41,039 nucleotides of DNA from Bacteroidales bacterium (GCA_017549145.1 JAFYVM010000043.1:1-41039), one strand, 5' to 3'; counted from the first letter of the stretch, positions 24,385 to 32,961 are shown. The notes: generated from the letters alone by a model not told the origin. Program-made: numbers and translations.

Positions 24385-25473
24385 TTACTTCAAGCTTGTA
24401 ACAGGAACCTCAACATTTGCCCATTCATCGACTTTTGGAGCAATGAGAATTTCAGATGTTCCGATTTCAATGTTGTAGGTATAGTGCTTTGCAGGTTCCC
24501 ACTTGCTCAATTTTGTAGATTCGTCTTTAGCTGTGAATTCATTAAGCTTAGCAGTATATGTTTCTGTAAAAAACTCTGTATCAGAAGAGAAGATAGTATA
24601 TTTAATGACAAGATCACCTAGCATATCCTGTGGAATGAACAATGGCTCAATTAGAGTTTTATAGTCTACGCCAAGTTCTTCATTGCGACCAAATACTGTT
24701 TCTGCATTCTTATGCTCTTCCTCAGTCCTTGTCACCCACTCAATTGTTGCATCATCTACAGTGTTGTCCACAGTGCCAGTTCCCATATCGTTTACTTTTG
24801 TAAATTTAATTTCATCGATGACAATCTTAGGGAATTCTGATGATTTCTTTACTTTTACTGTAATCCAAGAGAGAGCGTGCTTGAAAATAACGCTTACAGG
24901 GCCAGCAGAATGTGAGACTTTTGTCATGTTGAAATACATGATGTCCTCATCATATTTTATTGGTTGGCCCTCTGCTTGTGTTGATACATTTGCCTGCCAA
25001 ATATCTGTAAATACCATTTTATTTGCACCTCTTTCAGTTACGTTCTCACCATCTAAAGTGCTGTTTTCTAATGTGTAAGATACGCTACCGGCTAATGTGG
25101 ATGGATAATATCCAGCAAACAAGAGTGAACCTAGCTTTGGCCAATAATATGCAGCATCCTTTCCTGACCAATCTTTATTACCATCTTTTTTGCTAAAAGT
25201 TTTATTAACGATATAAGCTTGGTTGGCTGATTGATCTTTCTGCCACTTTTCGATAGTAGTAGTCTGTGCTGGTAATTGCTTATACCAAGCCCAAACATTA
25301 AATGACTCTGTTGTTGGAAATGCACCTTCAGTACCAGAAATCATTGTTTTAGTAATGTTCTCAGCAACAGGAGCAAAAGCAATCTCATTCTGAACATCAT
25401 CATATGTAGCTTCGCTCTTTGTACATGCTGCGAGTGTTGCTACTGCTGCAAGTGCAAAAAATATCTTTTTCAT
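24385..25473 (-). CDS. fimbrillin-family lipoprotein (362 aa)
   Basis: Signal MKKIFFALAAVATLAAC (Cys17), candidate cleavage site T-K42|T43, YYWPKLGSLLFAGYYP, FKHALSWITVKVKK and WEPAKHYTYNIEIGTSEILI, then PKVDEWANVEV at the end. The C-terminal strand is thought by analogy with FimA to act in donor-strand-like assembly. It is AT-richer in codon choice than the beta-helix genes. It is one of three consecutive plain fimbrillins near the promoter-proximal end and probably forms the shaft. Confidence 0.87.
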   Translation of the reverse strand: MKKIFFALAAVATLAACTKSEATYDDVQNEIAFAPVAENITKTMISGTEGAFPTTESFNVWAWYKQLPAQTTTIEKWQKDQSANQAYIVNKTFSKKDGNKDWSGKDAAYYWPKLGSLLFAGYYPSTLAGSVSYTLENSTLDGENVTERGANKMVFTDIWQANVSTQAEGQPIKYDEDIMYFNMTKVSHSAGPVSVIFKHALSWITVKVKKSSEFPKIVIDEIKFTKVNDMGTGTVDNTVDDATIEWVTRTEEEHKNAETVFGRNEELGVDYKTLIEPLFIPQDMLGDLVIKYTIFSSDTEFFTETYTAKLNEFTAKDESTKLSKWEPAKHYTYNIEIGTSEILIAPKVDEWANVEVPVTSLK

Positions 25474-25487
25474 AATGTTGTATCTTG

Positions 25488-26531
25488 TTAGTTATTTGGT
25501 ACAGGAATGTTAACGACTGTCTGATCTGCCCATCCTTCAACCTTTGGTGCAACGAGGATTTCTGTTGCTGTAATTGTGATTGTATAAATGTAGTGCTTAC
25601 CTGATTCCCAAACATTTGCGTCACCTTCACCTACTGCAAGAGGAAGATTCTTAACGGTTTCAGTTATAAGATCTGCACCTGCTTGAGCATAGTATGAATA
25701 AGTTACATCAATTGTTGTAGGAGTTTGAGGTATAACAACAAAGTTATTTGGTACGTTTTCAAATACTACCGCATCACCTGATTTAGGGAATGTTGCTCCA
25801 GGAGTGTTAGAGTAGATAATTTCATTCCACTTAGACTCTGTAACATAGTCATCCCATAATGCTTTTGTGTCGTCACATACTGCTGTTCCCTTATGATAGA
25901 GATTATTGATGGTAAGATCATGCAGTTTGTAATTCACTCCTGTTGTAGCGTCACCAATAACTTTTACTGTAATCCATGAGCATGCGTGCTTCAAAGTTAC
26001 ATTAACAGCAGTGCTTCTTCTTGAATATGACGCGCCATCCCAAGGGAACCACATCAAGTCATTTTTGCCTGGCTCAGTCATAGTATTATCCTGAACATAA
26101 CCTGCAATTGTAAGTTCATTAGCTACGAAATCCATTGTCGGAGTTAGCGCCGCTGAATTACATGCCTCAGAGTATCCAGCAAAAATCAAAGACTTTACAT
26201 TTGGCCAATACTGAGCAGGTGTACCATCATAGATGTTTGAATCACCTCTCCATTCAAACTGAGCCTTCTTGAAATATACGTCTGGAAAGCTTCCATCAAC
26301 GAGCGCACCGGCAGCATTCTGCTCCTGAGCATTTGCATAGATGAACAGGTCCTGAGTTGTTGGGAAAGTTTCATCGTGACCATCTGTTGTTGGGAGTCCA
26401 GCGACACTCTTTGTTACGTTATGTGCAACAGGAGCAAATCCGATCTCTACCTGGTCGGTATACTCAACTTCAGACTTAGAGCAAGCTGCGATAGCAGCGA
26501 TTGCTACGAGTGAAAAGAAAATCTTTTTCAT
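25488..26531 (-). CDS. fimbrillin-family lipoprotein (347 aa)
   Basis: Signal MKKIFFSLVAIAAIAAC (Cys17), candidate cleavage site T-K41|S42, QYWPNVKSLIFAGYS, LKHACSWITVKVIG and WESGKHYIYTITITATEILV, then PKVEGWADQTVVNIP. It lies 14 bp before the next fimbrillin and 71 bp after the previous one, a gap that holds a CCGGGG hairpin. Same family and likely same role as its neighbours, but diverged enough to form distinct pilin positions. Confidence 0.87.
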   Translation of the reverse strand: MKKIFFSLVAIAAIAACSKSEVEYTDQVEIGFAPVAHNVTKSVAGLPTTDGHDETFPTTQDLFIYANAQEQNAAGALVDGSFPDVYFKKAQFEWRGDSNIYDGTPAQYWPNVKSLIFAGYSEACNSAALTPTMDFVANELTIAGYVQDNTMTEPGKNDLMWFPWDGASYSRRSTAVNVTLKHACSWITVKVIGDATTGVNYKLHDLTINNLYHKGTAVCDDTKALWDDYVTESKWNEIIYSNTPGATFPKSGDAVVFENVPNNFVVIPQTPTTIDVTYSYYAQAGADLITETVKNLPLAVGEGDANVWESGKHYIYTITITATEILVAPKVEGWADQTVVNIPVPNN

Positions 26532-26562
26532 ATTGTTATCGTTTTATATTGTTTCGTTTGGG

Positions 26563-26583
26563 ATCCCCGGTCAAGCCGGGGAT
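26563..26583 (-). other. intergenic hairpin between fimbrillin genes
   Basis: The 8-bp arms ATCCCCGG and CCGGGGAT enclose, in minus-strand sense, CTTGA; the sense RNA therefore reads CTTGACC across the top, close to the CTGACC loop of the other hairpins, and is followed by CCCAAAC. It begins 19 nt after the stop of the 26603 fimbrillin. The sequence also resembles a widely dispersed GGGGATGAC-type repeat. Confidence 0.7.
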
Positions 26584-26602
26584 GACTTGCTATATCTTAA
26601 GA

Positions 26603-27697
26603 TTACTCTACTGTTACTGACTGATTAACAGAATCCCATTCACCATATGAAGGAGCTACGAGAATCTCGTTTGCCTTAAATACGAGGGTGTATGTGTAGT
26701 GATTTCCTGAAAGCCATGTGTTAATATTGTTTGCATCTGGAATATCCTGACCGGCCTCATTCTGATGTCCATTCAATGTCAAATTCACAATTGTCTTTCC
26801 ATCCTTCATTACTCCTGAAACAGGGTATTGATATGTAATCTCGAGCTGTACTGGTGTCTGTGGGATAACTACAACACCATAATCAACAGATTCATATTCT
26901 TCAGCTGTTTTAGTCAAAGTGTATGGTTCATCTTCAGTAAGATCCATATCTGCTGGGGTATTAGAAACCCATGTCGCACTTGCTTTCAGTGTCTCTTCAT
27001 CATCAACTATAACTGTATTGAAAACGCAAGTTCCGGTTCCTACAGTTTTAACGCCTTTAAGCGTTGCACCTGTGATAACCCATGTGCCAGCAGTTGACTC
27101 ATCTCCCTTAACCTTAATTGTAACCCAAGTCAATGCATGCGACATGGTTACAGCTACAGGAGCACCATCTGTTCTGTTGTTATATGAACGATTAGTTCTT
27201 CCAAACCAGCAGAGGTCGAATGTTTCAGCAAGGAGATTTGACTGCGTATAGTTAGTAAATGTCATTGTATTCTCTTCATTGACGTCAGTAGTTTCTGTAT
27301 TATCAAGGAAAGAATATGAGGCTGAAAAGGTTGCCTCTTCCGGCTTGTTGTAACCTGCAAATACCAAGGCGCCGTTTGTTGGCCAAGGATATGATGTCTC
27401 ACCACCCCAATTGGCTGTTGAAGTACGGTTAACAAACAGAGCATTTGCAAGATACGAATCGGTATAATTAGCATATGTCGCTTTAGTTTCTTCTACCGAA
27501 CCGTTAACGCCATTCCAGAATGCCCAGATACCAAGGTCATTTGAGGCGTCAAGAACTCCACTTTCGTTTGCTGCCTTAGTGACATTCTTCACTGCAGGAG
27601 CAAAGCCGATTTCCGCTGAGGCCTCATAAGCCACCTCAGACTTAGTACAAGCTGCAAGAGCAGCGAGTGCTACGATTGAAAAGAAAATCTTTTTCAT
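26603..27697 (-). CDS. fimbrillin-family lipoprotein (364 aa), first pilin of the minus operon
   Basis: Signal MKKIFFSIVALAALAAC (Cys17), candidate cleavage site T-K41|A42, YPWPTNGALVFAGYN, FDLCWFGRTNRSYN, MSHALTWVTIKVKG and WLSGNHYTYTLVFKANEILV, ending APSYGEWDSVNQSV. As the first fimbrillin after the DUF3575/DUF5119 pair, it occupies the place of the major pilin in related loci. A 196-bp gap with a large stem-loop separates it from the upstream gene, which may allow different expression of anchor and pilin. Confidence 0.87.
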   Translation of the reverse strand: MKKIFFSIVALAALAACTKSEVAYEASAEIGFAPAVKNVTKAANESGVLDASNDLGIWAFWNGVNGSVEETKATYANYTDSYLANALFVNRTSTANWGGETSYPWPTNGALVFAGYNKPEEATFSASYSFLDNTETTDVNEENTMTFTNYTQSNLLAETFDLCWFGRTNRSYNNRTDGAPVAVTMSHALTWVTIKVKGDESTAGTWVITGATLKGVKTVGTGTCVFNTVIVDDEETLKASATWVSNTPADMDLTEDEPYTLTKTAEEYESVDYGVVVIPQTPVQLEITYQYPVSGVMKDGKTIVNLTLNGHQNEAGQDIPDANNINTWLSGNHYTYTLVFKANEILVAPSYGEWDSVNQSVTVE

Positions 27698-27753
27698 AAT
27701 TGTTTGTTTTTAATTGTTAATATTTTTTCGTTTTGTTTTTCTTGTCTTGGCTC

Positions 27754-27818
27754 ATTAGAACCTTCGCCCCGTTCCGGATGATAATCGCTATAGATGAATT
27801 GAAGCGAAGGGTTCTAAT
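27754..27818 (-). other. long inverted repeat between anchor and first pilin gene
   Basis: Arms ATTAGAACCTTCGC (27754-27767) and GCGAAGGGTTCTAAT (27804-27818) pair with a single bulge and a 36-nt loop. No T-run follows in the minus direction within a few bases. No promoter consensus was found in 27698-27893. It may be an RNA processing or attenuation site, or a dispersed repeat. Confidence 0.65.
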
Positions 27819-27893
27819 AATGTGGTGTAAGTTCGTAATTTGTGGTAATGAATCGGTTAATGTTGTGTGCTTTAAGTTAGGATTGAACTTACG

Positions 27894-28844
27894 TTAAATA
27901 ATGATGTCGGTATTAATTTCGCCCCAGTCTTCTACCTTCGGCACGAATCCTCCGTCGCCTGAGGTCATTGGTTCTGGGATGTCTATTTCTGTTTCTATTC
28001 TGATTATCTGTTCTTTGTTGCCCGGGAACTGGTTCGAAACATCTATGTTGAACACATGTCCCTTTCCGGCAATATCGGTGAATACGAGTGAAAGTACCTG
28101 TGACGCGTTTATGTCTTTATTCCATCCGAAGGTGTTGAACCTTGCTGTCAGCACTCCGTTCTCATCAATCACCTGGTTGTCAAAGTAGACCGAGACGTTT
28201 TCGGTGGTTCGTTGGTTGTAACCGATCTTGTTACTACCTGTGAGGTTGGTGATTACCGCCGCGATGGAACCGATGTTCTCAACTCCCGTGATTGTCTTCG
28301 CTTCAAGGATCCAGGACTCTACCACTGTTTCGCAGACCACATCGAGGATTACCGGTGGTGCGTCGACGCTTCGTGACGGGATGAAGACGTCGTGCAAGCG
28401 GCCCACATAAAGGTGGTCAGGGTCGTATACGATCTGCTCTTCGTCAGTCTTTGTCGCTCGACTTCGGAGCTTGGTTCTGAAGGAGTCAGGGATCAACGAG
28501 GTCGATGCATAGATCCTCTGGAACCAGTTCTCGTTTTCGAGCCATGTGGACTCGGTGTCGAAGTTGTACACCAGCACATCGTACTCTCTTCCTGGGATAA
28601 GGCTGACCTGACCGCCGGTGGCTGGAAGGAAGGCCTGTGTGACGAATGCACCGTTTTCGCTGTCGTAGAAGATGCATCGCATCAGCGAAGGATCCTTCTC
28701 ATATTTATAGTTGACAATTTCCTTTTCAATGTCGATGTTGACTATGACTGTGTAGTCAGCGACTGTAAGAGGACGTCTCTTACATGAAATCGGCAGGATG
28801 CACAGAAGCAGCATCGCCAGATATTTAACGATGTGCTTAGTCAT
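27894..28844 (-). CDS. DUF5119 lipoprotein, probable pilus anchor/accessory
   Basis: The protein has 316 residues from ATG 28844; the longer reading is rejected because MTKHIVKYLAMLLLCILPISC gives a clean lipobox (Cys21). The sequence LMRCIFYDSENG, GGQVSLIPGREYDVLVYNFDTEST and DHLYVGRLHDV fits the DUF5119 family found beside Bacteroidota fimbrillin genes. It lacks the T-[KR]-[AST] site seen in all the structural subunits, which suits an outer-membrane anchor (Mfa2/FimB-like role) that keeps its lipid. The start overlaps the stop of the DUF3575 gene by 8 bp, so translation is probably coupled. It ends DGGFVPKVEDWGEINTDIII. Confidence 0.82.
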   Translation of the reverse strand: MTKHIVKYLAMLLLCILPISCKRRPLTVADYTVIVNIDIEKEIVNYKYEKDPSLMRCIFYDSENGAFVTQAFLPATGGQVSLIPGREYDVLVYNFDTESTWLENENWFQRIYASTSLIPDSFRTKLRSRATKTDEEQIVYDPDHLYVGRLHDVFIPSRSVDAPPVILDVVCETVVESWILEAKTITGVENIGSIAAVITNLTGSNKIGYNQRTTENVSVYFDNQVIDENGVLTARFNTFGWNKDINASQVLSLVFTDIAGKGHVFNIDVSNQFPGNKEQIIRIETEIDIPEPMTSGDGGFVPKVEDWGEINTDIII

Positions 28845-30210
28845 TTTTACCTCCCGCTTTTTTCTCCTGTCTTTCAGCTTTGCGCAGCATGCGCTCACCC
28901 ATTTTGATCCATGGGCTCTTCTTGACAGGAACTGTGATAGGATATACCAGAGATATGCCGGCTCTTGTAGGACCGAAGAAATCGGTTGAGCGGTACTTCA
29001 CACCTGGCTCTTTGATCAGATCTTCAAAGTCTGATGAAGGTGTGTACGGCCTGTACCATGTCTTGATGAATCCAATTCCGAGATTGAATTCGATGCGGAG
29101 CTTGTCGTTGGCTACTGGCAGAGCGTAGAGATAATCAACTCCGAAGTTGATGAACTCGCCCTGAGCTCCTCTTTCGATGTTCTGGAAATCGTAGTAGCCT
29201 GTGCCGGCATAGAGGCCGACACCGTGTCCCTTAAGACGTGAGTCTGGTGTCCAAGCGGTCTTTTCGTTTGTAAACCAGTACTTTGCGTCGAGGAACAAAG
29301 AGAGTTTTTCAACGCACCATTTGTTGTATTTAGAAACGGCCCAAGGGTAGTTGTAATTAATACCGATAGACCAATTCTCGTGAATCGGGAATTCCAATCC
29401 GATGCTAAGTCCTGGCATCAGAAGGTTAGAGCGTGCAGCAAAGATTGTCTTGCGATACTTGCCTGGCCCTGGGTAAGTAACTGGAATGGTGCTGGCAGGC
29501 TGGTCGAGGGTCGGTGTGTGTGAGAATGCAATAGGCTCGATAGCTTTAGCTGTGTCTCTCTGAGAGCTTGGTGCTTCTACCTTGCCTCGTACGAACTCAT
29601 CGTCGCTGTTGTCAGCGGTCATCACGACTTTGATTGTGATAGAAGAGTTACGTAGTGCGTAGATGTGATTTTCAACTAGATATCTCCAGCCTTTTTTGAG
29701 TGCGCGTAGGCGCTGTTCCTTATGTTGAACGTCATTGTCGTTGTCGATGATCTTAAGCATCTCATCTCGCTGTGGGAACTCCGGATGGGCGAGCAGTACC
29801 TGCTTCAATCCATCCCAGTCTTCCTCGAGATGCTCAACAACAATATGGGCGTTTTTGAATTCAGGGAAAAGTTCAAGTAAAAGTTTTTTTGTGCTTCTTG
29901 CTCGATTGTTGGCAAGCCTTTTGTTCAGCGCGACGCTACCGTCAGGAGAAGCTGTTGCGAGAATGGTGAGAGAATCAGGGACTGTGCCGTCGAGTTCGAG
30001 AGTAGTTTCAATGTCCTTACGCATCTGGTCAAGAGTGCGTTTGTTGTCTTTGAAACCCTCCTCAATAGTGGCGCTGTTGATGCGGAAGAAAAGGTTGTAT
30101 CGCTTCTCGATGTGCGGATTATACGACGAAGAAGCTTGTGCACAGAGGGTAACACAAGCTATCAGTTCGGCGAGAACCAATATTAAGATACGATAATAAA
30201 AGCTTTTCAT
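28837..30210 (-). CDS. DUF3575 outer-membrane protein, first gene of the minus pilus operon
   Basis: The protein has 457 residues from ATG 30210; a longer in-frame start was rejected because it precedes the promoter leader and the signal. The signal MKSFYYRILILVLAELIACVTLCAQA has a normal (non-lipid) cleavage region. The N-terminal half (about 30-200) is OmpA-like: LFFRINSATIEEGFKDN, ATASPDGSVALNKRLANNRA and the ARSTKKLL helix. The C-terminal half is a DUF3575 beta-barrel-like region (GLSIGLEFPIHENWSIGINY, GVGLYAGTGYYDF). Proteins of this pair type open many Bacteroidota fimbrial loci and may act as the outer-membrane platform. It ends in a basic tail. Confidence 0.85.
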   Translation of the reverse strand: MKSFYYRILILVLAELIACVTLCAQASSSYNPHIEKRYNLFFRINSATIEEGFKDNKRTLDQMRKDIETTLELDGTVPDSLTILATASPDGSVALNKRLANNRARSTKKLLLELFPEFKNAHIVVEHLEEDWDGLKQVLLAHPEFPQRDEMLKIIDNDNDVQHKEQRLRALKKGWRYLVENHIYALRNSSITIKVVMTADNSDDEFVRGKVEAPSSQRDTAKAIEPIAFSHTPTLDQPASTIPVTYPGPGKYRKTIFAARSNLLMPGLSIGLEFPIHENWSIGINYNYPWAVSKYNKWCVEKLSLFLDAKYWFTNEKTAWTPDSRLKGHGVGLYAGTGYYDFQNIERGAQGEFINFGVDYLYALPVANDKLRIEFNLGIGFIKTWYRPYTPSSDFEDLIKEPGVKYRSTDFFGPTRAGISLVYPITVPVKKSPWIKMGERMLRKAERQEKKAGGKND

Positions 30211-30224
30211 TAAATTCACACACC

Positions 30225-30260
30225 GGCGATCCTCATCGCCAAAAAAGCGCGTCGCGCGCT
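30225..30260 (-). promoter_or_regulatory. attenuator-like tandem hairpins in the leader of the minus operon
   Basis: In the minus transcript a GC hairpin (arms AGCGCG / CGCGCT, loop CGA, 30246-30260) is followed immediately by six U, and then by a second hairpin (GGCGAT / ATCGCC, 30225-30240) ending 14 nt before the ATG. The first fits an intrinsic terminator inside the 5' leader. Confidence 0.55.
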
Positions 30261-30279
30261 CCAAAAAACCGATTCTCTA

Positions 30280-30313
30280 CAAAATTACGTAAAAATTATA
30301 TTCGTTGTTCAAA
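30280..30313 (-). promoter_or_regulatory. predicted promoter of the minus pilus operon
   Basis: On the minus strand a -33 TTTG (30313-30310) and a -7 TAATTTTG (30287-30280) are separated by 22 bp, matching the Bacteroidota primary sigma consensus. The expected transcript start is about 30273, giving a leader of about 60 nt. Confidence 0.6.
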
Positions 30314-30400
30314 AAAATCGAAAAATATGTGAAAAATATCGAAGTGGCGCCCAAATGGACAATTATGCGCCTTTTATACCAACGATAGTGTTTGGGAGTC

Positions 30401-30409
30401 GGGGGGGGG
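30401..30409. repeat. G9 homopolymer tract between divergent promoters
   Basis: Nine consecutive G lie between the two divergent promoters, about 62 bp upstream of the plus -33 box and about 88 bp upstream of the minus one. Such tracts are prone to slipped-strand length change. Confidence 0.85.
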
Positions 30410-30470
30410 TAAGTAACTGATAATCAAGCGTTTAGGTGATTTACGGGATTGCTGAATTTTTTGCCCGAAA

Positions 30471-30502
30471 TTTGTTTTCCTCGGATTGTTTTATTAATTT
30501 TG
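30471..30502 (+). promoter_or_regulatory. predicted promoter of the plus pilus operon
   Basis: TTTG (30471-30474), 20 bp, then TAATTTTG (30495-30502) match the Bacteroidota consensus well. The expected start is about 30509, leaving a leader of about 80 nt before the ATG at 30588. The -7 octamer is identical to that of the divergent operon. Confidence 0.65.
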
Positions 30503-30587
30503 CACGTTAATATCCATTAATGAACCCTGTTGTCATTAAACTTCGTTTAAGGGTAACGCTTTCTAGGGTGTTTAGATACATCGGTTT

Positions 30588-31823
30588 ATGAATAATTTAC
30601 GCAAAACAATTATCCTTATTGTGGGGGTGCTCCTCACGTGCTCGGCATGGGCACAGGAAGTGAGCCCTTTGCGTGTAGAAAAACGTTATACGCTCTACTT
30701 TAGGGTGAATAGCGATAAGATCGACGAGGATTACATGGGTAACTCGGAGACTATCGCAAAAATGCTGGAAGAGTTGGCAATGGCCCTCGAAACTCCGGAA
30801 ATGATAGATTCGTTGATTCTGAAATCTACGTCATCTCCTGAGGGTAGCGTCGAGCGAAACAGAACGCTCGCTCAGCAGCGTTCGAAGAGCGCCAGGGCTC
30901 TTGTGGAGGAACTCTTCCCAGGTCTTGACCGTTCGCGCATGAAGATCGGTTTCCAGGAGGATGAGGACTGGGGTGGACTCGAGGTGTTGGTGGAAAGAGA
31001 TACCTTGTTGGATGGAAGAGACAGAATCCTCAAGATCTTGCGTACGTCGTCAACAGTGGAGGAGCGTAAAGAAAAACTTCGTCGTCTGGATAGAGGAAGA
31101 GTTTACGCAAACCTCATCAAGAAATACTACAACGACCTTCGATACTGTAACGTGCAGGTGAGGGTAGTTCTTAAAACTCCTGAGAGTGCAAACCTTGTAA
31201 AGGAAGTCACATTCGTTGCTCCTTCGCAGCCTCTCAAGATTGTATGGCCAAAGGCTACACCTGAGCCACCTGCTTTCCACAGACATCTCACATTGAAGAC
31301 TAATGCTCTCGGTTGGGTGCTCGCAGGTTCCAATGTTGCTGTTGAAGTCGATTTGGCTAAACACCTTTCGCTTTCGGTACCGTTCTACTATTCTGGCGGT
31401 CTCGACTATTTCAAGGAAACAATCAAGTTCAGAGGCATCGTCCTTCAGCCTGAGCTCCGTTATTATCCGAAGCTTGCGGAGGATATGACAAACAGCGGAC
31501 TCTTTGTGGGAGCGCATTTCGGTCTCGGCTGGTACAACTTTGCTGTAAATACTGATTATCGTGTACAGGACCACGGTGGAAACAGACCTGCATTTGGTGG
31601 TGGCCTCGGTGTCGGTTATGCGATGAAGTTCAAGAAGAACCCGCGTTGGGGAATGGAATTCGTTCTCGGTGCCGGTGTCTATGATGTTCTTTATGATACA
31701 TTCTACAATGAGAACAACGGACCGTTCAACGAAAAGGCGGTGCATGATGTCTGGTTTGGTATCGACAACGCCGCAGTTTCGTTTACATACAATTTTGACT
31801 TAAAGAAGGGAGGGAAGAAGTAA
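30588..31823 (+). CDS. DUF3575 outer-membrane protein, first gene of the plus operon
   Basis: This 411-residue protein has signal MNNLRKTIILIVGVLLTCSAWAQ, an OmpA-like half (YTLYFRVNSDKIDEDYMGN, STSSPEGSVERNRTLAQQRS) and a DUF3575 barrel-like half (KTNALGWVLAGSNVAVEVDL, LFVGAHFGLGWYNFAV). It is paralogous to the first gene of the divergent operon: both share the order LYFRxNSxxIxE, ASPxGSVxxNRxLA and a GLxxGxxxGxGxYxF barrel. Each operon thus has its own outer-membrane component. Its stop overlaps the next ATG in TAATG. Predicted assembly or anchoring platform. Confidence 0.85.
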   Translation: MNNLRKTIILIVGVLLTCSAWAQEVSPLRVEKRYTLYFRVNSDKIDEDYMGNSETIAKMLEELAMALETPEMIDSLILKSTSSPEGSVERNRTLAQQRSKSARALVEELFPGLDRSRMKIGFQEDEDWGGLEVLVERDTLLDGRDRILKILRTSSTVEERKEKLRRLDRGRVYANLIKKYYNDLRYCNVQVRVVLKTPESANLVKEVTFVAPSQPLKIVWPKATPEPPAFHRHLTLKTNALGWVLAGSNVAVEVDLAKHLSLSVPFYYSGGLDYFKETIKFRGIVLQPELRYYPKLAEDMTNSGLFVGAHFGLGWYNFAVNTDYRVQDHGGNRPAFGGGLGVGYAMKFKKNPRWGMEFVLGAGVYDVLYDTFYNENNGPFNEKAVHDVWFGIDNAAVSFTYNFDLKKGGKK

Positions 31824-32899
31824 TGAAAAGAATTTTGACTCTCGCTTTCGTTGCTGTAGCACTTCTTACAGCTTGCGTCCATCAGTTCCCTGTTACTACA
31901 CCAGCTGATGTAAAACTCACATTGACATTTGACAGAGACCTGCCATACTATAACACCTTGCTCTTCCCTGATGAGACCAAGTCAGGCGTGACAAGGGAGA
32001 ATGGTATTTTCGATCAGGACTTCTCTGATTCTAAATCTTACGCCATCCGATATATCATCGAGGCATATCCTATCCTTGGTAATGGTAACCCAAGCCGTGA
32101 TCCTGAGGCAAGATGGGTGTTCACTGAGGAAGATGCGCTTAATCTTGACGACCACACCGTGACTATTTCTATCGGTGAGGGTAAATATGAGTTCCGTGCA
32201 TGGACTGACTTTGTCAAGGCTGGTACAGATGATGACTATTTCTATAAGACAGATGACTGGAAGGATGGTATTCGTCTTTATCACAACAATGGACACCATG
32301 GTAACACAGACTGGCGTGATGCATTTGCAGGTAAGGTGACTGTGGATGTTATCCGTTACGGTTCTATTGTGGAGCCTGTACACGGTGTCATCAACATGGC
32401 TCGTCCTCTCGGTAAGTATATCTTCGTTACAAACGACCTTGACGACTTTATGACGAAGGTACTTAGAACCAAGACCGAGGAGGCTGAAAGCCAGGGAGCG
32501 TCTGTTTCTCCGACATTCAACATCGAGGACTACTCGCTTACAATTGCCTATACCGGCTTTATGCCAAGCTCATATAGTATGTTGGTTGACCGTGCGAATG
32601 ACTCCGAAGTCAACGTTCGATTCACATCTAAGCTCAGACAGATCGATGCTTCTCGTGCGATAATGGGATTTGACTATGTGTTTGCTAACCCAGATAACAC
32701 AACTCAGACTACCGTCGTCATGGGTATCGAGCTCCGCGATAAGGATGGTACAGTCCTCGCGTCCCACAATTCGGTGCGTGTTCCTCTTAAACGAAGCGCA
32801 TACACAGTGATCGAGGGACGATTCCTGATGCAGGAGTCAAGCGGTGGTATCACCCTCAATCCTGACTTCGACGGCGAGTTTATTGTGCCGGTTTACTAA
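31823..32899 (+). CDS. DUF6562-like lipoprotein, probable anchor/accessory of the plus operon
   Basis: This 358-residue lipoprotein has signal MKRILTLAFVAVALLTAC (Cys18). Recognisable features are YAIRYIIEAYPILGNG, YEFRAWTDFVKAGTDDD, NTDWRDAFAGKV, ARPLGKYIFVTNDLDDF and YTGFMPSSYS, ending GRFLMQESSGGITLNPDFDG. I recall this pattern from Bacteroidota proteins labelled DUF6562 beside DUF3575 genes; the exact family number should be checked. A T-K-S occurs at ~52-54, later than in the structural subunits, so processing is uncertain. It is coupled to the preceding gene by a 1-nt overlap. By position it corresponds to DUF5119 of the other operon. Confidence 0.75.
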   Translation: MKRILTLAFVAVALLTACVHQFPVTTPADVKLTLTFDRDLPYYNTLLFPDETKSGVTRENGIFDQDFSDSKSYAIRYIIEAYPILGNGNPSRDPEARWVFTEEDALNLDDHTVTISIGEGKYEFRAWTDFVKAGTDDDYFYKTDDWKDGIRLYHNNGHHGNTDWRDAFAGKVTVDVIRYGSIVEPVHGVINMARPLGKYIFVTNDLDDFMTKVLRTKTEEAESQGASVSPTFNIEDYSLTIAYTGFMPSSYSMLVDRANDSEVNVRFTSKLRQIDASRAIMGFDYVFANPDNTTQTTVVMGIELRDKDGTVLASHNSVRVPLKRSAYTVIEGRFLMQESSGGITLNPDFDGEFIVPVY

Positions 32900-32941
32900 T
32901 TGTCGAATGTCATTCGAACTTGTTGAGAAATCTTATATACC

Positions 32942-32961
32942 TATATATATACGCGCGCATG
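32942..32961 (+). other. 20-nt alternating pyrimidine-purine run ending in a start codon
   Basis: The run of TA steps followed by CGCGCGCATG is perfectly alternating and includes the ATG of the next gene. Such sequence can adopt Z-form or be easily melted. Confidence 0.6.

Noticed and set aside
30211-30587. Invertible promoter (phase-variable DNA inversion)
   Set aside because: I looked for inverted repeats flanking either promoter and saw none long enough for a site-specific recombinase; no recombinase gene is in the window.
31050-31745. Minus-strand ORF of 231 codons inside the plus-operon DUF3575 gene
   Set aside because: The sense gene has clear signal, OmpA-like and DUF3575 motifs; the antisense product has no recognisable features.
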